Positions 26,081 to 34,587 of a DNA stretch of 64,000 bases are shown here, one piece after another. The stretch covers positions 3,038,001 through 3,102,000 of the forward strand of contig NZ_CP011451.1 in NCBI RefSeq assembly GCF_001007935.1, written 5' to 3'. This DNA is from Nitrosomonas communis (GTDB lineage: Bacteria; Pseudomonadota; Gammaproteobacteria; Burkholderiales; Nitrosomonadaceae). Below the pieces are notes generated by a model, which saw only the letters and a list, made by a program, of their open reading frames with translations, was not told the DNA's origin and did no database searches. Each line of letters opens with the position of its first letter. The first letter of the stretch is position 1. The translations under genes were made by a program, and so were the position numbers.

Positions 26081-26380
26081 TTATTGCGTAATAGTATGAT
26101 CAAACGGAACAAAGTCAGTCACGCCGTATAACTGCATAAGACTGCCTAAATTCGCAGGTAAATTGACATAATAGAGCTGCTGATTCCTGGTATGAGCGAC
26201 ACGCAACCATTCGAATAACATGCTGATCGCGGATGAATCAAGTTCAATCACTTCTGCCAGATCAACTATCAGGCCATCTTCATCAAGAAGAGCGATTCCC
26301 TGTCGGGTCATTTCGACTACATTATCGAAAATGACCGGGCCACGCACGTAAATTCTTCTACCTTCACGCTGAATTACCAT
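26081..26380 (-). CDS. mlaB: STAS-domain lipid-asymmetry protein MlaB
   Basis: This 99-residue cytoplasmic STAS protein binds and stabilises the MlaFE ATPase-permease complex. The strand-helix order is visible: IQREGRRIYVRGPVIFDNVV, then LIVDLAEVIELDSSAISMLF with the conserved D-SS-I patch, then QQLYYVNLPANLGSLMQLYG. It is part of mlaFEDCB in the usual order, 35 bp after mlaC. Confidence 0.87.
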   Translation of the reverse strand: MVIQREGRRIYVRGPVIFDNVVEMTRQGIALLDEDGLIVDLAEVIELDSSAISMLFEWLRVAHTRNQQLYYVNLPANLGSLMQLYGVTDFVPFDHTITQ

Positions 26381-26415
26381 TGCTTTAAAAGAATGATTGA
26401 AGAGAATGCAATCGC

Positions 26416-27036
26416 TTATTGTCCTTCTAATGATTTATTTTTCTTTGTAAGTGAAGCAATCAGACCCTCTACCCCTGCTTTTTTAATCTCACTATTAAAA
26501 GTGCTCCGATAATTTGTTACCAGGCTGACTCCTGCAACGGTCACATCATATACTTTCCACCCATTGCTTGTTTTTTCCATGCTGTAATCGATTGGAACGG
26601 GTTCTCTGCCACGGCCTTGGATGACACGTGTTTTGACAGTTGTCGTTTTGGTATCAGGTTGAGATGCCAATGGCGTCACTTCGATCACTTCATCACGGTA
26701 ATTCGTTAGTGCGTTGGAGTAAGTTCTCACAAGTAAAGTCTGAAATTCACCGACCAGCTCTTTTCGTTGCTGAGCCTCAACCTTAGACCAGTTTTTTCCC
26801 ATTGCGAGTTGAGTCATACGGGTGAAATTGAAATGAGGAAGTATCTTGGTTTCAATTAAATCCAGTACACGATCTTTCTGACCCTTTTTAATACCATCAT
26901 CCTGCTTAAGAATAGTGATAACTTCATCCACCGTATTTCTCACTAGCTGATCAGGAGGTATCTCTTTGGCTGATACTGGAACAATCAATAAAAAACAAGT
27001 TACTAGAATAATAATTTTTTGAAAAAGTGCTTTCAT
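26416..27036 (-). CDS. mlaC: Periplasmic phospholipid-binding protein MlaC
   Basis: This protein of about 206 residues carries an Sec signal peptide (MKALFQKIIILVTCFLLIVP followed by VSA). Its Ttg2D/MlaC domain includes DRVLDLIETKILPHFNFTRM, LAMGKNWSKVEAQQRKELVG, EFQTLLVRTYSNAL and VYDVTVAGVSLVTNYRSTF. MlaC ferries phospholipids through the periplasm between the outer membrane and the MlaFEDB complex. I chose ATG 27036, eight codons into the open frame, because the signal peptide starts there. It follows mlaD by 37 bp. Confidence 0.9.
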   Translation of the reverse strand: MKALFQKIIILVTCFLLIVPVSAKEIPPDQLVRNTVDEVITILKQDDGIKKGQKDRVLDLIETKILPHFNFTRMTQLAMGKNWSKVEAQQRKELVGEFQTLLVRTYSNALTNYRDEVIEVTPLASQPDTKTTTVKTRVIQGRGREPVPIDYSMEKTSNGWKVYDVTVAGVSLVTNYRSTFNSEIKKAGVEGLIASLTKKNKSLEGQ

Positions 27037-27073
27037 GTTTACCTTATCAGAATTTATCAATCATTAAGAAATG

Positions 27074-27532
27074 TTAATCCTCTGCAGCCTTATCGAACAG
27101 AAAACGTCCAATCATCTCTTCCAGTACCATGGCTGAATTGGTTTTCATTATCTTATCGCCTTCCGCTAACATCTCTTCATCTCCTCCTGGTGATAGACCA
27201 ATATATTGTTCCCCAAGTAATCCAGATGTCAGAATGCTCGCAAAAGTATCTTTAGGAAATCGATAATGAGCATTGATAGCCATTGTCACCAGCGCATCAT
27301 AGGTTTCCAGGCTAAACTGGATATCTGTGACCCGCCCTACCACTACTCCCGCGCTTTTGACAGGCGCTTTAATTTTAAGGCCACCAATATTTTCAAAATT
27401 TCCTGTAAGGGTATAGCTTTCGCCAGTATTATAACTCGTGAGATTCCCCACTTTTAATCCGAGTATCAGTAATGCTCCAATACCGGCTATTACGAACAAT
27501 CCCACCCAAAAATCGATTATTGTTCGTTGCAT
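27074..27532 (-). CDS. mlaD: MCE-domain protein MlaD
   Basis: This 152-residue inner-membrane-anchored MCE protein has one N-terminal helix (FWVGLFVIAGIGALLILGLK) and one MCE domain (ENIGGLKIKAPVKSAGVVVG through TSGLLGEQYIGLSPGGDEEM). MlaD forms the periplasmic hexameric ring of the MlaFEDB complex, through which lipids pass. The start ATG 27532 overlaps the mlaE stop as TGATG. A TTG codon just upstream is an alternative. Confidence 0.92.
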   Translation of the reverse strand: MQRTIIDFWVGLFVIAGIGALLILGLKVGNLTSYNTGESYTLTGNFENIGGLKIKAPVKSAGVVVGRVTDIQFSLETYDALVTMAINAHYRFPKDTFASILTSGLLGEQYIGLSPGGDEEMLAEGDKIMKTNSAMVLEEMIGRFLFDKAAED

Positions 27533-28329
27533 CAATCTACTCCTCTAAACATAAAAGAGGTTAAAACAAAATCCAGTCCCAAAATTGCCAGCGCAGAAGT
27601 GACTACCGTTCGGGTGGTCGCACCTGAAACCCCCTCAGCTGTAGGAGGCGCATCAAACCCTTCAAAAACGGCTATCGCGGTCACTGTCACACCGAAAAAA
27701 CAACTTTTGATGACGCCATTTACAATGTCATAGCGGAAATCGACTGCATTCTGCATGGAGGACCAAAATGAACCTTCATCCACCCCAATGAAAACGACTG
27801 CCACCAGATACCCTCCAAATACGCCTAGAACAGAAAAGAGGGCTGCCAATAGTGGCATAGAAATAACCCCTGCCCAGAAGCGTGGGGCCACCACGCGTGC
27901 AACCGGGTCCACCGCCATCATTGCCATGGCAGACAACTGTTCAGTCGCTTTCATCAAACCTATTTCCGCAGTAATGGCAGAACCCGCGCGACTTGCAAAC
28001 AACAGTGCTGCCATCACTGGTCCCAGCTCTCGCACCAGTGACAATGCCACGAGCGTCCCGACTGCTGATTCAGAACCATATTTCTGCAGTGTCTCGTATC
28101 CTTGTAAACCTAGTACCATTCCCACAAAAAGGCCAGACACCAGAATAATGATGAGTGATAATACGCCGACAAAATAAATTTCACGTATAACGAGACTAAA
28201 ACGTAAGAAGCTTGTCGTTGATTTCAGGAGTACCAAGGCAAAAAAGCGCGCGGCGCGACCTAAACGCCAAATACTATCTATCACCCGATGCCCGACAGCT
28301 TGAATACTGGTAATAATGCGTTTAGGCAA
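27532..28329 (-). CDS. mlaE: Phospholipid ABC transporter permease MlaE
   Basis: This 265-residue MlaE-type permease has about six hydrophobic segments. Diagnostic blocks are FVGMVLGLQGYETLQKYGSE, LVRELGPVMAALLFASRAGS with AITAEIGLMKATEQLSAM, and DIVNGVIKSCFFGVTVTAIA. MlaE anchors the MlaD ring and binds MlaF. The start is a TTG at 28329, overlapping the end of mlaF by 8 bp, and I see no better ATG. Confidence 0.9.
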   Translation of the reverse strand: MPKRIITSIQAVGHRVIDSIWRLGRAARFFALVLLKSTTSFLRFSLVIREIYFVGVLSLIIILVSGLFVGMVLGLQGYETLQKYGSESAVGTLVALSLVRELGPVMAALLFASRAGSAITAEIGLMKATEQLSAMAMMAVDPVARVVAPRFWAGVISMPLLAALFSVLGVFGGYLVAVVFIGVDEGSFWSSMQNAVDFRYDIVNGVIKSCFFGVTVTAIAVFEGFDAPPTAEGVSGATTRTVVTSALAILGLDFVLTSFMFRGVD

Positions 28330-29131
28330 AATGATTCTCCAGCCTCAAATCCTCTTGATAAGCTTCTGCAGGATAATGAAAAGGGACCGGCCCATCTTCT
28401 TCGCCGTGCACAAATTGGTGCACAAATGGAGTAACCGAATCCTTTACTTCTTGCGGAGTTCCATGTGCTGCGATGACCCCATCTGCCAGAAAATAGACAT
28501 AATCTACAATTTTTAAGGATTCTTGCACATCATGCGTCACTACGATTGAAGTCATGCCCAGTGCATCTGTCAATCGGCGAATGAGACTACCAATAACACT
28601 CAATGAAATGGGATCCAGTCCGGTAAAAGGTTCGTCATACATGATCAGCATGGGATCAAGCGCAATCGAGCGAGCTAAGGCAACACGCCGCGCCATACCT
28701 CCTGAAAGCTGTGCCGGCATCAGATGATACGCTCCGCGCAAGCCCACCGCATGTAGTTTCATCAATACTAAATCACGGATCATAGATTCGGGAAGGTTAG
28801 TATGCTCACGTATCTGAAAAGCAACATTGTCGAACACAGATAAATCAGTAAACAAGGCGCCGAACTGGAACAGCATCCCCATTTTTCTGCGTAATTTAAA
28901 AAGATCATTTCTGCTGAGTTTATGTACCACCTGATCAGCGACTTTGACATAACCGGCAGTTGGTTTGATTTCTCCACCAATCAAACGCAACAAGGTTGTC
29001 TTGCCAGAACCACTTCCCCCCATGATAGCAATGACCTTGCCTCGAGGCATAGTCATATTGACACTTCTCAGAATGGGACGAGTATTATATGAAAAAGCAA
29101 GATCTTTGATTTCGATCAGTGGGGCAGACAT
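28322..29131 (-). CDS. mlaF: Phospholipid ABC transporter ATPase MlaF
   Basis: This 269-residue ATPase is the first gene of the mla operon. Visible motifs are Walker A MGGSGSGKTTLL, Q-loop MLFQFGALFTDLSVFDNVAF, signature QLSGGMARRVALARSI, Walker B PMLIMYDEPFTGLDP and the H-loop IVVTHDVQESL. A C-terminal tail contacts neighbouring subunits in the family. MlaF powers lipid transport that maintains outer-membrane asymmetry. The gene's upstream region (29132-29479) is AT-rich and should hold the operon promoter. Confidence 0.92.
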   Translation of the reverse strand: MSAPLIEIKDLAFSYNTRPILRSVNMTMPRGKVIAIMGGSGSGKTTLLRLIGGEIKPTAGYVKVADQVVHKLSRNDLFKLRRKMGMLFQFGALFTDLSVFDNVAFQIREHTNLPESMIRDLVLMKLHAVGLRGAYHLMPAQLSGGMARRVALARSIALDPMLIMYDEPFTGLDPISLSVIGSLIRRLTDALGMTSIVVTHDVQESLKIVDYVYFLADGVIAAHGTPQEVKDSVTPFVHQFVHGEEDGPVPFHYPAEAYQEDLRLENHFA

Positions 29132-29393
29132 TACTTACGACTAACTATGAATTGATATATTTTAAGCAGAATGCTGGATTTTAATCCATATTGCTCATGG
29201 ATATGATTTTATCTTCTAATTATTTATAAAGAATCAGTAACTCAATGCTATTTTTATGTTTTTCACAAAAAAAATCAATGATATGTTCAAAATGTAAAAA
29301 TTACCAAAACTTCAGTAAAGATTGTAATTCCATTGCTAAAATTGTGACAAGACAGAGTAAGCAGGCAATCCGCGAAGCGGATGGTCGCAAATA

Positions 29394-29415
29394 TGAATTT
29401 TTAGAGGTGCTCATA
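29394..29415 (+). mobile_element. IS5-type right-end relic
   Basis: TGAATTTTTAGAGGTGCTC matches the right terminal repeat type of the window's IS5 element. The rest of 29132-29479 is AT-rich with no supported gene. Confidence 0.45.
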
Positions 29416-29479
29416 ATAGAATTATACCGCTACTCAATAAAAGGCACTGTCTAAACTTCATTGTAAAACCATGCAATAG

Positions 29480-30322
29480 ATGAAACCGATCATAACAATA
29501 TCATTATTCTGGTTGTTGACTGTTTTCATTGGCCTGCATTTACCTGGTTGTGCTGCTGACACCATCTATCGTACCCAAGATGCACAAGGCAATATCACCT
29601 ATTCAGATATCCCCGCTCCTGATGCCAAACCATTAAATCTCTCACCAATCCCACATCGCACCCGGCATCAAGTAGTTAAAGTATTGGATGGAGATACCGT
29701 TGTGTTAAAAGGGGGAGAACGCGTAAGATTGCTGGGTATTAATGCGCCCGAAGTCAAAAGCCGTTATCGCGATGGAGAAGCTGGCAGTATAGCTGCTAAA
29801 GAGTGGTTACAGGAAAAATTAAAGAATCAGAAAGTATACCTGGAATATGATCAACAAAAACACGATCATTATAATCGCTTGCTTGCTCATCTCTATCTGC
29901 CAAATGGAGAGCATCTTAACCTTATGCTCGTGGAAAAAGGGTTGGCGGTAGTCAATTTACTGCCGCCAAATCTCAGATATGCTGATGCAATGATCAGGGC
30001 GCAGCAACGAGCTGAAAGACAAAAATCAGGAATTTGGTCGCTACCTGAATATCAAACGCGGCCGCTTACGCAAATATCGCAGAAATCACGTGGCTGGCAA
30101 CGTTTCCTCGGAACACCCATGTCATTGAAGAAAAATAAGCGGTATACTCAATTGGTTTTAAATAATCAAGTAGATATTCGAATCGATAATAACAATCTCG
30201 CCTTATTTCCAGCACTGGAAACTTACCTTCATAAATCGCTGGAAATTCGTGGATGGGTATCTCATCGAAATGATCACTACTCAATATTGATCCATCACCC
30301 TAGCGCACTTGTACTGCACTAA
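29480..30322 (+). CDS. Secreted SNase-like nuclease with DUF4124 domain
   Basis: This 280-residue exported protein has a signal segment (~1-26, ending GLHLPGCAA) and a short DUF4124 module (DTIYRTQDAQGNITYSDIPA). A staphylococcal-nuclease-like domain (~63-185) follows, with the catalytic-type residues in KVLDGDTVVLKGGERVRLLG, INAPEVKSRYRDGEAG and YNRLLAHLYLPNGEHLNLML. A C-terminal extension (~205-280) looks like a small beta-rich OB-type domain. It probably cleaves nucleic acid in the periplasm or outside the cell. It is monocistronic. The Cys near residue 25 could also make it a lipoprotein. Confidence 0.83.
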   Translation: MKPIITISLFWLLTVFIGLHLPGCAADTIYRTQDAQGNITYSDIPAPDAKPLNLSPIPHRTRHQVVKVLDGDTVVLKGGERVRLLGINAPEVKSRYRDGEAGSIAAKEWLQEKLKNQKVYLEYDQQKHDHYNRLLAHLYLPNGEHLNLMLVEKGLAVVNLLPPNLRYADAMIRAQQRAERQKSGIWSLPEYQTRPLTQISQKSRGWQRFLGTPMSLKKNKRYTQLVLNNQVDIRIDNNNLALFPALETYLHKSLEIRGWVSHRNDHYSILIHHPSALVLH

Positions 30323-30412
30323 CCGCAGCAGTTAATGACCGGAAGTTTCGCCTGTCCGGTTGCCGAGCATTTAAAGTCCCTCACTTTTGAAATCATGAGT
30401 GAGCGTGTCTTA

Positions 30413-30513
30413 ATCCATTTATAACTCTAAACCGACTTTACCGGGTTCTCCTTGCCGTATGATTGATACTGTCAGCAGCTCGCCTTCGCGCTATGTTTGA
30501 TTTGGAAATGGAA
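30413..30513 (-). repeat. MITE family 1 copy (101 bp)
   Basis: Right end TTTGATTTGGAAATGGAA; left end eroded (ATCCATTTATAACTC). Flanks are TTA and TGA. The following 30514-31014 stretch is very AT-rich and shows no supportable gene. Confidence 0.75.
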
Positions 30514-31014
30514 TGATATGGAATGCAAAATCAAATGCTTTAAAAGAAAAAAAGCAAAAAACTCTCTTCAAATCCAAAAACTACTTTTAGGTTAAAGACA
30601 ATCCTGAAAATCAATCACTCTAAAAATAAAATTACACCTGCTTAATGATGATTCAAATAATTCAGGTATTTCTAACTCCCCTGAATAATAATTCTACTAA
30701 AAATAACCAATAAAAATCAAAGATATATAGTACAACCATCAGATTCTCGAATAGATGAATCAATATCAATAAAATTGTTGTCAGCATCCAGCATGCTATT
30801 AACATTACAAAAATCAATATAATCAGTACCATAAAGCTTGCTAATAACTTACACAAGCTTTATATTATTGTATTTATTAAGGTTATTATTTCTGTTTAAA
30901 CAAACAGCTAAAAAATAGTCGGAAAGCTTTCGTAGTTTTTTGCCCATAGCAATCATGTTTTTTCTTTTTTATTAGTAACTTGGCAACAATATCACATAAT
31001 ATTTAAATAAAACC

Positions 31015-31320
31015 ATGAGCAAACCTAAACGGCAAACACTTAAATTCAAATCGAATGACACCTCTATTATGGATAGACCAGCTCAGGAATTTGCTCGTAC
31101 TGAGATCGTATCAAATAGCCAAGATTTAATACGATCTAAACCATCAAAAAATTTAGCGAACGATCTTAAAATCATTCGCGCATGGCTTTTTCAGATTGGC
31201 GAACCTGAAGAAGACCATCACTTGGTGATCGATAAATGCAAGACAGATCCCGAAGCATTGGCTTATTTTTTACATTACGCCAGGAAATGTTTGCACAAAA
31301 CTATATGCTATAACACTTAG
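31015..31320 (+). CDS. Hypothetical protein, 101 aa
   Basis: I do not recognise this protein. It is 101 residues long with a basic, Ser/Lys-rich N-terminal half (MSKPKRQTLKFKSNDTSIMD). A more ordered C-terminal half contains LKIIRAWLFQIGEPEEDHHL and DPEALAYFLHYARKCLHKTI. It has no signal peptide or membrane segment. Codon use looks like that of the neighbours, and the helical C-terminal half makes it a plausible gene. The region upstream is very AT-rich and I see no clear ribosome binding site. Confidence 0.5.
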   Translation: MSKPKRQTLKFKSNDTSIMDRPAQEFARTEIVSNSQDLIRSKPSKNLANDLKIIRAWLFQIGEPEEDHHLVIDKCKTDPEALAYFLHYARKCLHKTICYNT

Positions 31321-31424
31321 CCTTCATGGTCCGATAAAACATATTAATGATTTATATCTCTGGTGAATATTATTGCCAGCAATACAGCGTCATCTAATTC
31401 AGGTATAATTATGAAAGTGCTTTT

Positions 31425-31438
31425 GTTGGTCGACCAAC
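31425..31438. promoter_or_regulatory. 14-bp perfect palindrome, possible operator
   Basis: GTTGGTCGACCAAC lies 16 bases after a TATAAT hexamer (31404-31409) and 72 bases before the ATG of the small lipoprotein gene. The placement suggests an operator, but no regulator is known. Confidence 0.35.
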
Positions 31439-31509
31439 GCTCAGCAATCAAGAACTCTAGCATGCACATCAAGCCAGAGTAGAATTTTATATAGGAGAAT
31501 ATTTTTCAG

Positions 31510-31707
31510 ATGAATATTAAATTTAGTTTCGTTTGTATAATTGGCCTTAGTATCGCTCTCATCGGTTGCGACGGAGGACCTCCCGAAGCCAATGCAGTCA
31601 ATTGTTCGGGGAAAGGAATGGAGAAAGCGCTTACAGCTTTTAGAAATAATGAAACTGAACGGCAAGCATTTATCGATAAATGCAATGCTTTGAACAAAGA
31701 AAATTAA
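31510..31707 (+). CDS. Small predicted lipoprotein, 65 aa
   Basis: This 65-residue protein has a classical lipoprotein signal (MNIKFSFVCIIGLSIALIGC). The mature part is about 46 residues and holds two further Cys (VNCSGKG, IDKCNALN) that could form a disulfide. The start is supported by a TAGGAGA site about 14 bases upstream. I know no family for it. Its neighbours give no functional clue. Confidence 0.6.
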   Translation: MNIKFSFVCIIGLSIALIGCDGGPPEANAVNCSGKGMEKALTAFRNNETERQAFIDKCNALNKEN

Positions 31708-31841
31708 ACATACCATTAGAAATTCACACCCGATTCAGAAATAGTTTCTAGAACTTTGGAAAAAGCTAAGGTTAAGGTCAATTTTGAGTTTCAAAGAGCA
31801 AGAGCAGCAGATCCGGTTTTAGCAAGCTTTAGTCAGACCAT

Positions 31842-31887
31842 ACATTTGGCATGAGTAGGTTGAAAAAAGAAAAAGAATGCCAAATGT
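31842..31887. repeat. Perfect 11-bp inverted repeat
   Basis: ACATTTGGCAT (31842-31852) and ATGCCAAATGT (31877-31887) surround a purine-rich 24-nt loop. It is part of the gene-free 31708-33061 stretch, which otherwise holds a MITE, a 61-bp tandem duplication and a promoter. Confidence 0.5.
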
Positions 31888-32078
31888 AAGGTCTATTACC
31901 AAGATTTTCCCTTGCGTCAGCTACTGCTTTAATGTCGCTCAATTTGGAAATTTTCCAAAGTAATGACCTTGCTTATGAAAGTCTTACTGAAGCATTTAAC
32001 GAATGCGCTCCTTTATTTAAAACAGAAACATAGTTTTTTCAGTTGCTATTGACACCGTTTTAATTGAGGGCTCAATTA

Positions 32079-32186
32079 TTCCATCTCAAAATCGAAGCTG
32101 ACTTTGTCAGCGTCACCTTGTCATATATTATTTGTCCTGTCTGCACCTCCCTCCCCGCGGTATGTTTAATTGGGAAATGGGAGGAA
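32079..32186 (-). repeat. MITE family 1 copy (108 bp, eroded)
   Basis: Ends TTCCATCTCAAAATCGAA and GTTTAATTGGGAAATGGGAG with GGAA at the tip. Flanks TTA and TAA. Confidence 0.7.
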
Positions 32187-32473
32187 TAAGTTCGCCTTGT
32201 CTATCAGCACAAACCCAATTCTTTAAGGCTCCATTGGAGAGAGAAAGATAGCTACTTTGCTGTCTCAACCAGGATTTACTTTATTGCTTCTTCAAAAACT
32301 CGACTGACTATTCGCAAAATTCCTGACTATAGCGTATCGGGTAATTGTTCTATTTTTATTCTCCATTTCATGGCTCTATTTTAGAAGCTTTGAGTTCCAT
32401 GCAATTCAGCCTGCCTCGTACGGCACAAAAGAGCGCATGACCTTAGAGACATCGAATTCTTCAAAATAAGAAT

Positions 32474-32595
32474 TATAGCGCCGCATGAAACTCACTACAT
32501 TCAGCCGGTTGGACGCAAAGTACGTATTTGTCGGTATAGCGCCGCATGAAACTCACTACATTCAGCCGGTTGGACGCAAAGTACGTATTTGTCGG
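32474..32595. repeat. 61-bp exact tandem duplication
   Basis: Two identical 61-bp units (32474-32534, 32535-32595) run head to tail, beginning tatagcgccgcatgaaactc and ending gtacgtatttgtcgg. On the minus strand one frame reads NRLNVVSFMRRYNSYFEEFD just beyond, hinting at an eroded coding sequence. A 61-bp insertion would break any frame. Confidence 0.75.
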
Positions 32596-32913
32596 CTGAG
32601 TCTTCATTCTTAAAACCTACAATGATGCATTGAATTCGCAGACATCTTGATCTTGGCGTGGATTTCTCAGGGCCAGCTTCCTTCTTATATCACAACTCCT
32701 AATCAACGACAAAATAAAACATTCATAAACATTTGCTTACACATTGAATATAAAACTAGTCGCTAATTTGAGACAAATAAATTTCTTTAGAAACATAGTC
32801 TTATATATTAAATAGTTATTTATATGAAAATTGAGTAATTATTGACGACATTTTCTGCAATTTTCTTGCCGAAAGGATAGCTCAAGATATTGATAAATAA
32901 ATAAAATATATCT

Positions 32914-32929
32914 TGGCATGAATATTGCT
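32914..32929 (+). promoter_or_regulatory. Sigma-54 type promoter (-24/-12)
   Basis: TGGCATG-AATA-TTGCT fits the consensus TGGCACG-N4-TTGCW with GG at -24 and GC at -12. Transcription would start near 32940, about 120 bp upstream of the repeat-protein ATG at 33062. No activator site was identified. Confidence 0.55.
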
Positions 32930-33061
32930 TCATATAATAAGTGTAGCAGCTTTTATACGCATCAAAGGAGGACATAAAGGATTTTAAGATAACAATTTTC
33001 GATATTAATGTGATAGTAAAAATTATTTAGTTACATGAGCCTGCAATAAAAGGAGAAAAAC

Positions 33062-34453
33062 ATGGCTACAAGCAGTGAAAATATGACGAGCACAAGCGGT
33101 GACAATGTAAATATTGAAGCTACTAAAAATTTGGCTGGAAGTGACTCCCAACAAGAGAATACTTCTACCAACAGCACGGGTGGCGTTGATGCTACTGCAG
33201 TTGATACTTCTACCAACAGCGCGGGTGGCGTTGATGCTACTGTGGTTGATACTTCTACCAGCGGTACGGAAGGCGTTGATACTACTGCAGTGCTTACCTC
33301 TACCAACGGGACAAATGGCGATGATACTATCGCAGTACTTCCAGATAAACATTACGCTGGTGGATCGGGGGCAGATAAATTTATTCTCCACGATGCGGGT
33401 CATTACAAAATTAACGACTTTAATGCATCGCAAGGAGACAAGCTGGATTTCTCCAAGTATGGTTTATCGCGCGAAGAACTAACTAATCGTGTCACCAATA
33501 TCAAAATAGAGGCAGATAATCTCATCGTTAACTTTGGCGATAATGTAGAGATCACATTGGCAGGGGTCCAACCTGGTCAAATCAGCTGGGATGATATCAT
33601 TGTTGACCATGGCGGCAAAGATGATCACCATGGCGGCAAAGGCCCAGGCGGCAAAGATGATGATCATGGCGGTAAAGGCCCAGGCGGCAAAGATGATGAT
33701 CATGGCGGTAAAGGCCCGGGCGGCAAAGATGATGATCATGGCGGTAAAGGCCCAGGCGGCAAAGATGATGACCATGGCGGTAAAGGCCCAGGCGGCAAAG
33801 ATGATGACCATGGCGGTAAAGGCCCAGGCGGCAAAGATGATGACCATGGCGGTAAAGGCCCAGGCGGCAAAGATGATGATCATGGCGGTAAAGGCCCGGG
33901 CGGCAAAGATGATGATCATGGCGGTAAAGGCCCAGGCGGCAAAGATGATGATCATGGCGGTAAAGGCCCAGGCGGCAAGGATGATGATCATGGCGGTAAA
34001 GGCCCGGGCGGCAAAGATGATGATCATGGCGGTAAAGGCCCGGGCGGCAAAGATGATGATCATGGCGGTAAAGGCCCAGGCGGCAAAGATGATGATCATG
34101 GCGGTAAAGGCCCAGGCGGATCAGGCGGCAAAGGTGATGACCATGGTGGTAAAGGTCATGGTGGTCATAAACATGTCGACGCTCGTCCTAATGAACATTG
34201 CCAAGGTGGCGAAGGAGCAGATAATTTTGTGTTCCATGATCTGGGCCACTGGAAAATTGACAAATATAATGGCCAAGAAGGAGATATGCTGGACTTCACC
34301 GGTTATGGTTTAACTCGTGATGAGATAGCCAGCCATATTACCAATATCAAAATAGAGGCCGATAATTTCATCGTTAACTTTGGCGATGATGTATCGATCA
34401 CGCTGGTTGGTCAACCGCCTACCTGGGATAATGTGATTACTCCAGAGGGTTAA
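33062..34453 (+). CDS. Repeat-rich putative secreted metal-binding protein with RTX-tail-like domains
   Basis: This 463-residue protein has a clear ribosome binding site (AAGGAG) before ATG 33062. Layout: a Thr/Ser/Asn-rich N-terminus with imperfect repeats (~30-90), then domain 1 (~98-178: GADKFILHDAGHYKINDFNA, GDKLDFSKYGLS). Next come 13 exact copies of GGKGPGGKDDDH (~191-346), then domain 2 (~375-460: GADNFVFHDLGHWKIDKYNG, GDMLDFTGYGL). The two domains are paralogous and resemble the C-terminal target domain of type I-secreted RTX proteins. There is no Sec signal, so type I secretion is inferred. The Asp/His-rich repeats suggest divalent-metal binding. No transporter gene is adjacent. Confidence 0.75.
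   Translation: MATSSENMTSTSGDNVNIEATKNLAGSDSQQENTSTNSTGGVDATAVDTSTNSAGGVDATVVDTSTSGTEGVDTTAVLTSTNGTNGDDTIAVLPDKHYAGGSGADKFILHDAGHYKINDFNASQGDKLDFSKYGLSREELTNRVTNIKIEADNLIVNFGDNVEITLAGVQPGQISWDDIIVDHGGKDDHHGGKGPGGKDDDHGGKGPGGKDDDHGGKGPGGKDDDHGGKGPGGKDDDHGGKGPGGKDDDHGGKGPGGKDDDHGGKGPGGKDDDHGGKGPGGKDDDHGGKGPGGKDDDHGGKGPGGKDDDHGGKGPGGKDDDHGGKGPGGKDDDHGGKGPGGKDDDHGGKGPGGSGGKGDDHGGKGHGGHKHVDARPNEHCQGGEGADNFVFHDLGHWKIDKYNGQEGDMLDFTGYGLTRDEIASHITNIKIEADNFIVNFGDDVSITLVGQPPTWDNVITPEG
33632..34099 (+). repeat. 13 x 36-bp coding tandem repeat
   Basis: There are thirteen 36-bp units, each encoding GGKGPGGKDDDH. Units differ only at silent positions (ggcccA/ggcccG, gaTcat/gaCcat), pointing to recent expansion and unstable copy number. 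Bordering half-units lie at 33611-33631 and after 34099. Confidence 0.9.
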
Positions 34454-34465
34454 TAACGTATCAAG

Positions 34466-34486
34466 AGAGGGGATCCACTCCCCTCT
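34466..34486 (+). terminator. Hairpin after the repeat-protein gene
   Basis: AGAGGGGA and TCCCCTCT form a perfect 8-bp stem with a 5-nt loop, 13 bases after the stop codon. No T-run follows. Confidence 0.5.
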
Positions 34487-34587
34487 TAGTAAGTCTGGGG
34501 TTTGTAGCTATGGAACTCCAGACATTACTCACCTTTACCGTAAGCAGTAACTATCTGGATTAAAATAACTAGAATTTTTATTTTCTG

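Noticed and set aside
33479..34099. Long minus-strand frame (206 aa, Ile/Ala/Phe-rich) opposite the repeat protein
   Set aside because: It is the antisense of the 36-bp coding repeats. It has no ribosome binding site, and the plus-strand gene has a clear start, domains and a terminator.
33632..34099. CRISPR-like regular repeat spacing
   Set aside because: The 36-bp units are contiguous without spacers and encode an in-frame 12-residue repeat.
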